A stretch of DNA of 64,000 nucleotides from positions 44,733,535 to 44,797,534 of the forward strand of contig JBCFYV010000012.1 of the NCBI GenBank assembly GCA_039000515.1, written 5' to 3'. The notes under the pieces are model-generated. The model saw only the letters and a list, made by a program, of their open reading frames with translations, was not told the DNA's origin and did not search any database. This document shows, piece after piece, positions 1 to 12,530 of the stretch (positions within the stretch are counted from its first letter, which is position 1; each line of letters starts with the position of its first letter). Source of the DNA: Timema cristinae (lineage: Eukaryota; Arthropoda; Insecta; Phasmatodea; Timematidae). The position numbers were made by a program, and so were the translations under genes.

Positions 1-44
1 ATAAATATTAAAGTGGTTTTAGAAATAAGAAAGTTTATATTCAC

Positions 45-197
45 AGGAACTGTACCCGCATTTGCGTGGAGGTAGTGTGGGAAACCATTTTGGAAACCTA
101 CCCTTAGTACACCCGACCGAGATTCGAACCTCAATCTCCCCATCATCGGTAGTTTAGTCAACTTTGTCAACTTAGACCATGCGGCCACCGAAGTGTA
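45..197 (-). mobile_element. SINE-L copy, tail side missing
   Basis: Read on the minus strand this is a tRNA-Leu-like head (its end is seen as gcggccaccgaagtg), a B box (ttcgaacctc on the plus strand) and the SINE body with the cgcaaatgcgggtac block. The tail is absent at the low-coordinate end. Confidence 0.8.
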
Positions 198-660
198 TAG
201 CCAGGAAACTTGATATACAAGAATATCCTCGAACCAGAAAATATATCGAAGTGTGGTTCTCCACATTTATTTTACAGTAGGTAACTAGAAATCAGTTTAA
301 TAGTTTTAAATTTAAAAATAAATATTATTTATACATTTTGTTGTAAGTTTATTAAATATATTAGAACTGTTTCACCGGTCCTAATCTCACTGTTTTCTAA
401 AGTAGAATACATGAAACCGCACCATTATGTGACGTCTTGTTGGTGTTGTACTGTACTAGCCATTCCCTGATTTCGATAGGAAGCCCTTTCTGGAAGGTAT
501 TTTATTTTATCTAAATAATACTATACTGTAGGATTCTAGTACGAAATAAAGCCTTACAAAACGGAATTCTTATCAAAATCAGGATATACTTTTAAACAAC
601 AAACAAATCATAATCCTTTTAAAACCATACCATAATAATAATAATAACAACGGCCTTATC
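198..660. other. AT-rich interval, nothing recognised
   Basis: No open frame above 60 codons and no repeat family I can name. A short AAT run lies at about 632-647, directly before the MITE. Confidence 0.5.
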
Positions 661-1031
661 TTAAGGTGCGGCAGAAGGGAGTGCAAGTATTTTTCAGTTT
701 TTATAGAATATAAATTTTTGGGCAAAAATTAATCAAATATTCCTCCAGTAGCAACATAGAGTTTAGTTTTCTGCACATGCTAATATCAACAGATCTTGAA
801 TATCTGTCAAGGATGTCCTGAAATGTTGTCAAAACTTTTTCTCTTTATTTAAAATGTTTTGACAACTTTCCAGGACATTCTTGACAGATATTCAAGATCT
901 GTTATTATCAGAATGTGCAGAAAACTAAACTCTATGTTGCTACTGGAGAAATACTTGATTTATTATGGTCAAAAAATTGTAATGCTATAAAAACTGTAAA
1001 ATTACTTGTGCGCCCTTCTGCCGCACCTTAA
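661..1031. mobile_element. Foldback MITE flanked by TTAA (piggyBac-like)
   Basis: Two long inverted arms, about 661-835 and 856-1031, enclose a ~20 bp loop. The outer ends read ttaaggtgcggcagaag and its reverse complement. Both ends carry TTAA, the target-site signature known for piggyBac-type transposases. There is no coding capacity, so this would be a non-autonomous derivative. TTAA is itself palindromic, so assignment to piggyBac is an inference; the inverted repeat is directly visible. Confidence 0.75.
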
Positions 1032-2914
1032 GTGTTTTCCGTGGGGTGAGATGAGCTCTAGAAACGCTGAGCTCTAAGATATTGAATCTCATCTAAGATA
1101 TTGATATTGACAACGAATATTAATTTTAAAAAGTTATGACAATATCATCAATTGGCCTAGAAATAACAATTAATCCCAAATTGAGTGTTTAAATTAAAAT
1201 TAATTCAATCATGTACTTTCGGCTGTAGTCCCGCTCCGGAAATACAAAACAGAGCAGCGTCTTGTTGGCTGGGATTTTGATTATGAATTTACGGGTTGTA
1301 GTTACTAGGCCCTATCCTCATAGTATGATAGTGATAAAAAAAATCGAAGGGGTACCAATGAAATAATGGAGTAAAATTACCCATGTATGATAAGTGTCTC
1401 TGTGATTCATGAAATTGGGTAAATTTTAATAATGACGCTTGATCTTGGGCTGAGAAGGATTTTTTTTTTCCCCAGGGAAGAGGTGGGTGTGTCTTTAAAC
1501 ATGATTTTGATTTCGATTTGTGGGTGATTGCGTGGTGTTCTTGGGTTTTTTGATTGGGATATAAGTGTATTTTCTTGAGAAGGGAATAAGGCCTGGAAGG
1601 ATTTTCTTTTCTTGGGAATTGGTTTGCCTTAGGTTTGGCCTTTTCTCCTCGTATCAGCGGCTGCAGTCAGAATTTAATCTTGTCGTGAACTTACAATATC
1701 GCGCCTGCTCAGAGGTTTCAGTGATGGCAAAGTTTTTAATGCGGTGTGCGAGATACGAACAAAGGTCTGGGTGAAAGAAGTATTCATATTTTCCTGTGAT
1801 GAGGTAGGTAAGATATTTCACTGTTGAAGCGATTTATGCCACTTTCAGCTTTGCGCGAGGGTAAAATGGCATGTGAATATGCGCTAGCAGATTGGAGGAA
1901 AATATTTAACGGCCAACTATGTTGAGCAGACGCTATCAAACCCTTGGACTCTACTGTCTATCAAAAAATAATTCCCGTGTCATTTTCTTTTTCTGGAATA
2001 ATTGTAGCAAGAGAATAGGTATTTAGTAATTACATTTGTCTGGTCTCAGCGAGACATCTCAAATAAATGACAAAATAAGCGAGACTTCTCTTTACTCATA
2101 TATTCATAGGAAGAATTTTATTTAAAAGGTAAAAAGGTTAATTTATCTACTTTCATGTATTCATGCACCAAGTAATATGATCTGCAGCTGTAACTTATGA
2201 TACATATTGTCAATATTTAGAAAATAAGAATAATGTTATAGTAAAATAAAATGCTATCAATTGTGACCGTAAAAATAAAGATTTCGTGTTTTTTTTTAGT
2301 TTATTACTACCAAAATTATACAGGAGTTTATATTATCCAACCTCACTACAATATCCCACCCACGCCTCCTGTTCAGTAGAGTTTCATGTCGGAGCTCACT
2401 GATCGCCAAGGGCTTTTTATTCGCTAAATGGTATAGTGTCGACACATGTTTAAAGATCTGAATTTAATTTGTTTTTACAAGATACATACGTCTTTTTTCT
2501 TGTTTGAACGCAGCATGAAACATTTTAACGGGTAATAAAAGAATTTCTTTAAAATGTTTCCAACAGCTACATGGTCTACTAATGAGAATGCTATACAAGC
2601 GCTCATAAAAAAATAGTATAATTTTGATATTTTAACTGAAAATGAGCATGGAAAAGGTGATTCGAAATGATAAATAGCTTTTTTTAAACATAAAATGTTT
2701 TAAAAATCTTAATGTCAATATTTTGAAAGAAAATCTTTAAAATGTTGAATTTTCATCATTGATTAATTAGGTATAATTAATTGATGATGGGGAAAAGTAT
2801 ATAATTATTAAAGATCTAATAAAATAGTTAAGATGTTTATGGAATTACGTGTTAAAAGAAGTGATTATTGAAAATTGTATTCGTAAATAAAGGCCAATAA
2901 TATTTTCAAAATAA
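1032..2914. other. Unassigned interval
   Basis: Contains a somewhat GC-richer part at about 1200-1950 with a 69-codon frame (1565-1774) that resembles nothing I know. About 2145-2200 shares a motif (gtaatatgatctgcagctgt) with about 14363-14415. Near 2755-2791 there is an imperfect palindrome, catcattgattaatta against taattaattgatgatg. No gene is supported. Confidence 0.4.
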
Positions 2915-3160
2915 CCCGCCTCGGAGGCGTAGTTATCTAATTCACTAGTTTTATGTTGAGCTCGACTGTCGAGGATGGGGAGATCTAGGTTAGAATCTTG
3001 GTCGGGTGAATTGGGGTTGGCTTTCCCTAAATGGTTTTCCACTCTTCCTTCACTTAAATACGGGTTTATTTCCTCTAAAATCAAACTTACAAATTCCTAA
3101 CCCATTAGCGCAATTAGTACTTAAGCGTATAACCCGAACGGATAGTAAGCGTTGCTAAAT
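2915..3160 (+). mobile_element. SINE-N copy, near full length
   Basis: Begins cccgcctcggaggcgtagtt, the head with the tRNA A box. A decayed B box (ggttagaatc), the shared SINE body, and the tail aacccgaacggatagtaag ending gctaaattaaataaa follow. Several substitutions show that it is old. Confidence 0.85.
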
Positions 3161-3340
3161 TAAATAAAAATGTATTTTTTCAAAATAGATATTTTTTTTG
3201 AAAAAAAATTAGAGTGGTAAAATTCGTAATCAAATTTAAAATATTTAATAAACGTATTTTTATTTCGCACCATACTACCTGTTATGACCGACTATAAGTT
3301 TTTAATCACACGATTGGGTTAAGTTTGAGGAAGATAAACT

Positions 3341-3480
3341 TTAGAAGAAATGTATCTATGGAGGGAGAGTTGGAAATCATTTAGGAAACAAAAGTCGCTC
3401 TATACCCAGCTGGAATTCGAACGTCAACCTCACCGTCACCGTAAATTTTGACTATATGAGGAGTACCCACAAGTTGCGGC
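3341..3480 (-). mobile_element. SINE-L fragment
   Basis: On the minus strand it retains the body (gagggagagttggaaatcat on plus) and a B-box region (ggaattcgaacgtc on plus). The tail is missing and the head is badly decayed. Confidence 0.6.
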
Positions 3481-4609
3481 GAATAGTTATAATGGGATTG
3501 TCCCTCCACCATTTTAATGAACTTGAGGTCCCAGGTTAAAATCCCTAAATCGTTTAAAAATTATCATTTGAGAAATAATTAAAGTTTTCTCTTTCAAAGT
3601 GATAAGTTAACGTCTTCATATTTTCTCTGTTCGAGTTCAAGTTTGTAAATAGTGTTTTGAAGATAATATTAGTATTAGGTATATATAGTAAATAAAATTA
3701 TCCTAATTAGTTCTAGTATAAAAACATCAATCAAACCCAAACTATCAATTGTCCTATACTTTTTGATGAGAGTAATCAAACCTGAAACCCACAAATCAAT
3801 ATAAAAACGTGCAATTTTCCGGACTTTGGGTGTGAACATTAAATAGCACGTGTGTATATTTTATCTGACAGTCCAAATTTCAAATCTCTTCATAGGAATA
3901 TTGTAAGACTTTAAAATCCAACTACGAAAATACTCTTTAAATTATAATGTGGGGAGGTTTGGCTGTTTTTTTTTTAGAATAAAATCATAGAGCATTAATT
4001 AAAATTTACAAACACAAAATATCCAAATATGTCCTCTCAAATACACTTGGCTTTCCAAATATCCCTGATAACCGAGAGGCGTAAGAAAAGTTGACAGTGG
4101 TACTATAGTAGAAAACTATATTATAAAAAGATGCAACTATCTCCGAGGTGAGTGACCTCTGAGAAGCGGTCAGAGCTTCCACTCTTCTCACCTGACGCTC
4201 ATAAAGGACCACCTGCCGCTAGGGAAAGATATCACCAAAATTTATGTACACGCCCATTAACCCCAGGCCTTGTTCTGCAAAAGAGAAAGAGAGAAAGAAA
4301 CGTCCTATACCCCCTCCACCTCACTTCACAGCTAGACGCCTTGTTACAGATAATCTTCAAATGACGAATAGTCCAAGTAAGATAGCTTTTTTCTTAAAAT
4401 AAATTAACCATCCACTTTCACAACGTGATAATTAGGAGAAAAATTGTAGAAATTGAATGTATATACTTTGGAATAAATCGGCTTGTAGCTTTTACGTTTA
4501 AAAAAAATCATAAAAGTGCCAAAAACTGATATTTTCACTTTTAAGGTATGAACAATTATTATTTTTTTTTAAAAAAAGTCCATGATAGCACTTAAAAAAC
4601 GAAAAAGTT
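3481..4609. other. AT-rich interval, nothing recognised
   Basis: Two open frames of about 70 codons overlap on opposite strands around 4006-4364 and look like chance. No repeat family was identified before the foldback at 4610. Confidence 0.4.
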
Positions 4610-5723
4610 GAGCCCTGATCGATTGAAATCTGTTCACAACTTTTTTCAATAAAAATCAAAACCGTTAAAAATTGTCATTTTTTGACATTTAATTACAGGG
4701 GTTGTAATTGTCTTAGGAACTTGTTTTGGGGCTTAAATTTTAGCTCTTGTTAGTGCCTACCTACAATAAAAATTTTGTACAAAAATAATCATAACTTTTT
4801 GCGGGAATCGCGAGTATGTAACAACAGATATTCCCGAAAAACCGTTTGGAAGTGGACGATAATTGTCATAGAGTGATTTTTCAAAGCGCTATTTGTTCTA
4901 GAAAAGTTTATCTACAACCCCCATATAATGAAATGTAAGCAGGATCCGATTTAATACCTGAAAATCACGTCTGAAAATCGGGGTGTTTGTTGCTTCGGGC
5001 GCTCGGGCGTGCGAGCAGAGAAGAAGTGGCGACGTGGTGGGGGAACAAAAAAAAACATTTTTTTAATTAACTTTGATGTTATTTATTTTCCCAAAACACT
5101 GAGACAATATCAATGTTTCGATTAAAAATTAAAAATGGCAAATAATACCATGCCAATGTGAATCGTCAAAAATAGCTATTCACCACTTGCTTCTTATGCG
5201 TCACTAATATGGCCACTATTAATATTTTGCTAAATACCGCACTTTAAAACGATCGAAGACCAGCTGCCAGAGAGGCTTCCTCCACCACATCGCCACTTCT
5301 TCTCCGCTCGTACGCCCGAGCGCCCGAGCGCCCGAATCAACAAACACCTCGGTTTTCAGACACGTTTTTTATGTATATTAAATCGGATTCTGCTTACATT
5401 TAATCATATGAGGGTTGTAGATAATCTCTTTAAGAACAAATAGCACTTTGAAAAACCACTCTATGACAAGTATCGGATGCTTCCAAGCCGTTTTCCGGGA
5501 ACACCTGCTTTTACATACTCGCGATTCCCGCAAAAAGTTATGATTATTTTTGCCCAATTTTCTTATTGAACGTAGGCACCAACAAGAGCTACAATTTAAG
5601 CCACAAAAAAGGTTCTTAAGACAATTACAACCCCTGTAATTATATGTCAAATAATGACCATTTTTCGCAGTTTTGATTTTTTATTGAAAAAAGTTGTGAA
5701 CCGATTTAAATCGACCAGAGCTC
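4610..5723. mobile_element. Large foldback element, ~435 bp inverted arms
   Basis: The left arm (about 4610-5041) and right arm (about 5282-5723) are inverted copies that can be followed base by base with scattered mismatches and small gaps. Outer ends are gagccctgatcg and its counterpart cgaccagagctc. Inner ends form a GC-rich segment (gaagaagtggcgac) next to gcgctcgggcgt-like repeats. The loop is ~240 bp. No transposase is present. If transcribed across both arms the RNA would form a long hairpin. The superfamily is unknown and a target-site duplication was not found. Confidence 0.85.
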
Positions 5724-8171
5724 ATCTTACTGAAGTAATATTAGTATCTTGAGCTAGATACTAAGTAGAACTATTTGCAGAGGATTGAATGACAATTTAG
5801 TAATTCAAAATTGTATATGAATTCAGCCATCAAAGAATAACACAAACATAAATTAGTCAACTGATTATACTGGGACCACGATCAATATAACTTTCAGTTA
5901 ACGTTCCCGTGAAGCAAATAAACATGGTATTTGATCAAGATGTACTTTTTATAAAGTTAACGTGACGTAAATATCAAGCAAAGCATAGCCGATGAATAAT
6001 ACAAAATGTGTACAAAGATGAAGCTCAAACATTTTAAACTATTAGGCTTCAAGTATTTATTATTTAAGTTTATTGGAACTATACCATAAAATGTAAGAAG
6101 AGGTCACGATGCTCTGGTGTTGGCGAAATGTGAACTATCTCGAAGAAGGTATCTGCACACCATAAACAAACAAATGAGGTACGAAACTACCATGTTAACG
6201 TCGTCTGCATCATGATTGGCTCACAGGAACACGTAGTATCCCTCACTTAACGTTCACGTAAAGTGAAAGTTCTCCCATGGAACTCTTATGTTAATGTCAC
6301 GTCACCAGTCTTAAGTATTGTGATGGTTTTTTCTAAGAACACGAAGATAACCTATACATATTGTTAAGGTGAACATTCTCCCGGCATCATCCAAGGAATA
6401 TGTATACTTTATTTTCCTGGTAAACGTCTCACATTTTCTACCAAAACTAGTTAAACAAACGCATGGAAAAAATTAACAGGCAACTGTTATTATACATTCT
6501 AACCTCTTTGTAAATAAGCGATTAGGAAACTTTTACTCTCATTTCAATATCTCCCTGAAATTATCTTGTTACTTCTAGACCACACACAATCCATTCACTC
6601 CCTCAATGGTGGACCAGGCCAACATGCATCTTTGTCTTGGACGTCATTTGAGTCACTGCACCTGCTCGGACTTATTACTACTAATTTGTGAATGTTTGAC
6701 ATTTATTTGGCATCAAACAAGAACATAAACAAATGAAGTGGTGGAATGATGCCCAACTTTTGCATATGGGGCCAAAAGTGAATGCTTGTTTTCAGCTGCT
6801 TACACGTCAGGCATTAAGTGGTTCAAATGCTCAGTAGTTAGCTTGTTTTAATTAATTAGTCAAACATACCTATCTAGGCTTGTATCTGTTTTGTTTTAAA
6901 TAATCAAAAACATTGAACATTGAATTATATATTTATAATATATAATATTTTTAATCGATTGCAATAAATATAGTTTAGAATTGATTTGACGCACAGACAA
7001 ATTTCAGCTTTTGTTATCGATAAAGTTTTCCCCCCAGATATTAAATATATTAACAGTTCCATTCTATTTACCATGGTTTGACCATGTGAGGCCATTATCG
7101 TTATTATATAATAGGAAAAGTATGAATTTTCGCCCTTAGTCAGCTAGTTGCGAAATGTATTTACATCTGCGCTACTACACAGCTACAATGAGCGATCTAA
7201 CCCTTTTTTGAATCCAGGGGTGTGAACCAACAACTATATTTGGTGGAATGACATCGTAAGAGTTTGTTGAAGGTTGCAGGAAATATCGGTCCAGTTAGCT
7301 GTCAATTTAATTCTATCTTTGGTGGCGGTCTCTCTTAGTGAGCTGGGCTACACGTACCAGGCACTTACTTTCAAATGACCGGTACTTGATATTCGACCCG
7401 ACTAAATTCTCGCTGAGGTTCGGACATAAACTGAGGTCTAACGTTACCTTCATCTAACCCATAGTTTAGTCCGACAAGAGAAATGGAAGCTACGTGACAT
7501 AAATTGCATTGGTACTTTGAACACCTACTGGTTAGCAGGCCATAGATCACTACGCATGCGTCAACATACGTGGGAAAACAATTACACACTCATTAGAGCT
7601 TCAAGAATACAAAAATTAAATCAAGAAAGCTAAAAAAAATCTCCCCCTTGTGCCTATAATATTCACCTGTACCGAATACAAAAATGAAGACTCCATGCAA
7701 AAAAGTAATAAATAGATTTTACTATAGCGGTTATAAGAATATGTGTACACTCTTGTAGAGAATGACATTATTCTTAATGATACAAAATAATAAGTGCTAG
7801 AATCCAAATCCTTCACGATAAATCCGCAATTAAAAAGATAGCAATAGCTCATCCAAAATCAGCATTACTATTATCTTTATTTGAATAAAAATGTCACTTG
7901 AATGGTTTTTCTTTTAAACGTATCACTAGGAATATATTGAAATCATTGGACACACCATCCATTGCAGGAATCATTTGAATGTCTTATGACACTTCTTCTT
8001 AGTTTTACTGTGAATTATTTGGACGAAAAGGAGTGGGTTGAAAGCATAAATGAATAGAGGAATTAATAAATAACACATTGGCTTATGATAAATGGCTGTG
8101 GTCATTTGGCCACCCATTATGAAGCTACAGGGGTCAAAGAAGAAACTACTAAAGAGAGAGATAAAAAATAG
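5724..8171. other. Unassigned interval
   Basis: Around 5895-6300 the motif ttaacgttc(c/a)cgt(g/a)aa recurs, suggesting an old repeat that I could not delimit. About 7130-7600 is slightly GC-richer. The open frames here (60-90 codons) resemble no family. No gene is supported. Confidence 0.4.
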
Positions 8172-8719
8172 CTGAACCATGAAATTTAAATATTTACCAT
8201 CAAATTCCTCAGCGAAGCTTATGTATTACTCTCCACCCCTCTTCACTTTTATTCCTCCCCATCCCTACTACTTCCACACCTGATCAGTAGTTGCTTTTTT
8301 TTTTATTATATAGCAATCCTTAGTTAATTTAAATTTCCTTGGAGTAGGTATAAAAGCACATTTTATAATTAGGTCTATACCCATATTTCTTCCACTGCGT
8401 ATTAGCCCCCTTCATGGTGGCATTTATTCATGTTAATGGAATATTATAGTGCGTTTTAAACTGATTTAGGAGTGAGGTCAGTGTAGCCAGAGTGTGAAGT
8501 GGAGGCTCGTCACATGCCCGACCAATTCGTGAAGAATAGTTGTCATAGTAACCGATACACGTTGCCAGATTTATTCACAGGCACTGAGTATGCTTACATA
8601 GTAGTAATGTGCAAACTCCTGCTATGTGGCAACTAGGCTCACCAACCTATCCACCACGTGGATCCTAAAGCAGTTTAAATCGCAGTATAGGAATAACTGA
8701 ACCATGAAATTTAAATATT
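8172..8719. repeat. 23-bp direct repeats bracketing a ~500 bp segment
   Basis: Positions 8172-8194 and 8697-8719 are the same 23 bases (start ctgaaccatgaaatttaaat). They could be the target-site duplication of a 502-bp insertion at 8195-8696. That segment has a T-run near 8297 but no recognised head, tail or coding region, so its class is unknown. Confidence 0.55.
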
Positions 8720-8750
8720 ATATTTAGTGGAGGCGCTAGATTACATTTAG

Positions 8751-11432
8751 TATGCATTTAAAAAGTATGACATAATTTGACTACCGATCCATTTTTTTGG
8801 GGACCCAGGCGAGTATGAAAATTAATGTCAATTCCGGGGTTGGTCGACAACCCGTGGGGTAGTGGGTGAATAGTGCGCTTGGGGTGGAATTTTGTTTCCA
8901 CCATAACTTCCGGCTCGTTCTTCGTATCAAGATAAAAAAAAAGATTTCTACTACGTAGGGTGCAAACGTTGGCAACTGAAGTTAACCTATATTTTACTAA
9001 TACCAACACTTAAACAATGAAGGGGCCTTAATCTATATGAGTTTTTTTTTATTTAGAGTTAAATGGTAAATAGTTGTTAGTCCTCAAAATAATGTTATTT
9101 ACCTCAAAATGCAAAGTTAAGTGCAATTAGCTTCTCCACCGTTATTTTCTTCGTCAATAGTTAGTTGGTTGTTGAAGTTCTTGCAGTCGTTAACGTGGCA
9201 GTAACAGTACGCACAAAACAAAGTTTCACTTAAATTACACAAGCAAGAACTTTTCGAACATAAATTTTGACACTTGCACGGGAACAGCATTTTTTTAAAC
9301 GGACTATTTTATTAGAACAAATATGTTACCTTCAGAATCTGTAGCGTAGCCAAATCTCAACAAATCAAGTGGCTCAACAAATGCATTTAATGAATTCTCC
9401 CAAACATGAAGTTGAGCTAATACTTGGAGTACATGAAGTCAAAACTATCAAAGTGCACGGTAGAGAACCAATATTATTTAAGATGTTAAGGTTGGCCAAA
9501 AACAAAATGTGTCTACTCACATCACAAGTTTGTCCAGGCTTCTTGATATTCTGTAAATATAGCAACTCATGTACTTTTAGTTGATTTTCTACAAAGGTAT
9601 TTAAGTTTAAGAGACTTAAGTATCGATATTTACGGTTTGCTTTTCAGATCTTAGGGATATTTTATTGTACCCAGTTTACTTGTTATGTTTACACACCTTG
9701 TCAGAGCATATAACGTTGGAAGAACTTTACTAACTGCATCCCCATAATACTTTGAAGCAAAGTGGCACCCAAGATATCTTCTATTTTCACTGACCCCGGC
9801 AACTATCCAAAGGCCAATACAACCAACAGTAATGAATGATTCCCAAAATCGAATTCTAAGTATGAAAACGTCAGTGTCAGGAATGTGTATATATTAATAC
9901 AGCAAGAATAGTTCTGTTCAACAGCTTCATAGGCATGAAAGATCATTCTAGAATCAGACTTCAAGTGATAGCTTGCGAAATCTGTTACCCTGTAAGCATG
10001 TTGTTCATCGTTTTTCTCAGTGCATTCGGTTACATTCAAAAACTCTCCACCAATGCATTTTGGAACCTAAGCATTCTGTAAAATGAAATTGATAGGAAAT
10101 ACATAAAAGGGTTTTGTTTTCTTTACTGTGTAGTTATCTTGAACACGGTTTCAAAGGTTGTGTGTTCTCTCCTTTTTATTCCACAATTAGTGTATCTTCA
10201 CCAGCTTATCTTCTCTCTTGCTCTGCAAATGCTATGGATGATTTCCCAAAAAGTGTCAATAGCTACGTCAATGCTTGTAACATTATTCTCTTGCAACACT
10301 TTCTTATTATGTCTAAATGAAAACCTGCTAAATCCCCAAACATTTTAGTTTTCAAAGGACCACAAAGGGTATTGAATGTATAAGTGCCAGTCCATCCATA
10401 ACGTGAAATTCTTCCAGACTAAGAGGAAATATATTCATATTTCTTGTGAAATTGCTCACAATGTAGATAGATATTTTCTATAAAGCTTCTTTTTCCCCCT
10501 GGTTATCTTTCTTATTGGATTGTGTTGCTGAGTATGTGAAAGGTTTAACAGAAATCCGTTTCGGAGGAGAAAAAAAAGCTTTTCGGTTGGTCAACTAAAC
10601 GCTATTCTTAAAATTTATCGTACCTACGTTTCTTTACCGATGGGTTGCACCCTTATCAAGAATAATTTTACTTCTTCTCCATTTACTACTATGCCACTCA
10701 CAATGTCACGTAAACCATTTATTTAACTGATTATCGTTTTAAAAAGGAATATGATAATGGTTTGCATATCACCTTCATCTATGACAATTATATTTGTGCC
10801 CTATCCACTGTGTGAATATTCATCTATGTCACTATTGAGATCTGAGATCAATTCATAGTAATCTAACAGTGTCTCATGCAATGAAGATTTGCTGCGGAAA
10901 AGTAGACGCCATTTGTTTTTCGCTTGAATATTACTGGACATTCCTGTCCAGCCACCAATAACTTTAGGAGAAAGGATAAGTATTTTCTCAATGGTATGAT
11001 CACTAGCAACACAATTAAATTTTACATTCTTCCATGTTAGTGACGAATGTCCTTGTTTAGAAGCATTTAAGACTTTCTCAGAAAGATGAGACATGATTTA
11101 TAGAAGATGCATCCACGGACAAAATTGTACCTATTTTACATTTTACTTGCTTTTTTGCTTTAGATTTACTTTAATTATAAAATTCAACTGAAAAACAATG
11201 GTCCATAATAATTATAATGCTAGCTAACAGAAACACAATTAGATTTTTTTTAAACTTGATACGATGAACGAGTTGGAATAATAGTGGGAAACAAAATTCC
11301 ACCCCAAGCACGCTATTCACCTCCTCCCACTAAGGTTGTCGACAACCCCCGGAATTGACAACATCACTTTTTATACTCGCCTGGGTCCCCAAAACCTGGA
11401 TCAGAAGTCAAATTCTGTCATACTTTAAATGC
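8751..11432 (-). mobile_element. 2.7 kb DNA transposon with long terminal inverted repeats
   Basis: Positions 8751-8948 and 11242-11432 are inverted copies of one sequence of about 195 bp, sharing blocks such as ggggacccaggcgagtat and cttggggtggaattttgttt. Between them lies a decayed minus-strand gene (9370-11094) whose conceptual protein resembles a widespread family of uncharacterised metazoan proteins. Outer ends begin near tatgcattta on both sides. A TA duplication is possible but not proven. The right end abuts a SINE-L. I infer one element because coding remnant and terminal repeats are coextensive. The superfamily is unknown to me. Confidence 0.7.
9370..11094 (-). pseudogene. Decayed gene of an uncharacterised metazoan protein family
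   Basis: The minus strand carries an ordered series of protein-like fragments in shifting frames. An N-terminal frame of 97 codons (11094-10801) begins MSHLSEKVLNAS. Then come IVIDEGDMQTIII (about 10790), LRDIVSGIVVNGEEV (about 10720-10625), SPPKRISVKPF (about 10570), FHVMDGLALIHSI (about 10395), FGDLAGFHLDII (about 10340), SIDVAIDTFWEIIHSI (about 10280), a 78-codon frame with SDSRMIFHAYEAVE (10039-9803), and LPTLYALT...TSKLGT (about 9720-9665). Order and motifs match what I recall of large metazoan proteins annotated only as uncharacterised (DEGDM, DGLALIH, ADxRMxxHA, LPxLxALTGCDTTSKFG). In this copy the GCDT part is mutated. Function is unknown. Position between terminal inverted repeats suggests a transposon gene. 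At least six frame changes or stops make it inactive. Confidence 0.65.
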
Positions 11433-11437
11433 ATAGA

Positions 11438-11622
11438 ATGAGTAAGGTAGAATATAGAGGATATTTACCGAATCTGCATAGAGGGAGAGACCGGAAAGTC
11501 ATCTAGATTCTAGGAAAACACACCATCATCGTACCTGGTTGAGATTAGAGCCCCTACCTTCCCCTTACTGAAAAGCTTCATGACTAGAGGAGCTTGACGT
11601 TTAGTCCGTGGGTATACAGATG
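11438..11622 (-). mobile_element. SINE-L fragment next to the transposon end
   Basis: Body (gagtaaggtagaatatagagga), decayed B-box area (ggttgagattagag) and head end (ttagtccgtgg) can be followed on the minus strand. The tail is missing exactly where the terminal repeat at 11432 begins. This hints that the transposon inserted at the SINE or that a deletion joined them. Confidence 0.6.
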
Positions 11623-12039
11623 CAGGCTTTACAAAGAAGAAATGGTCTTAGTTTGCTGACACAACTCCAGTTTTTATCACAGGGTTGAGAATTAATACTA
11701 CTTTAACTTTATCTAATGATCTTGATGATAGATGGGCCTGTACTGTCCAAGAAAATAAAAATACATCACTTTGATATCTGAATAAATATAAATATGCCTC
11801 AAAACATATACTGTATTTCTTTGTTATCATATTGAACCATATGACTGTATACATACTACACACATCAGTAATGATAAATAGATAAATCAAAAATGATTTA
11901 TTAAAAAAATATATATTTTTATTTTTATTTGAATATCAATTTATAAAGATATCCACGAAACTTGTTTGATTATTTTCGCTTGTAATCTTCCTTAGGATAA
12001 AAAAAAAGAATAATTACAAATATCTTTCCCCACGTTACC

Positions 12040-12250
12040 AACAGTTTGGGATATCCGTATATTTACATTAATACAAATTGGAGTATATAATTTAAAGGAA
12101 GTGTACGCGCACTTTCGGGTGGTTAAGATAACATTGAGAAGAAATCACCTTGAAATTCCCAGTCGGGATTTTAACCCTGACTTCCTCGTTACTGGCAAAC
12201 CAGGCACTATGAGACTGACACATTTATCTATGTGCCCAATGGTGTGGGAT
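12040..12250 (-). mobile_element. SINE-W copy, diverged
   Basis: On the minus strand a tRNA-like head with cctggtttg and B-box region (gtcagggttaaaatcccgac) is followed by a body and a tail containing tacggatatcccaaactgtt. This matches the tail of the copy at 56140 (aagtatcccggattggtaac). Strongly diverged. Confidence 0.5.
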
Positions 12251-12483
12251 AGTTATAATAATTCTGTATATTATAAACGTTAAATACTATTTTATTAATA
12301 TGATTATTATTATTAGTGGGAGCCTCCAGAATTCAAAGAAAAAAGATAATAGGTATAACCTGTGAGTTTAGCTCCATGCCAGAGAGTCGGATTGGCGTGA
12401 TAAATTTAAGTCGGAAGGTCGGATTTACCAATGGTTAGAATTCCTGCCGGAAAAGTGCCAGTTATTTTTTAGATTATATTCAC

Positions 12484-12530
12484 ATTTTCTTTCCACGCAA
12501 ATGTGGGAACATTTACTCAAATTTCTATCT
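12484..12530 (+). mobile_element. SINE-L body fragment
   Basis: The block ctttccacgcaaatgtggga and the following tttactcaaattt match the SINE-L body in plus orientation. The upstream part (about 12370-12480) may be its decayed head. Confidence 0.4.

Noticed and set aside
5378..5650. Minus-strand frame of 90 codons
   Set aside because: It lies wholly in an arm of the foldback and is not preserved in the other arm.
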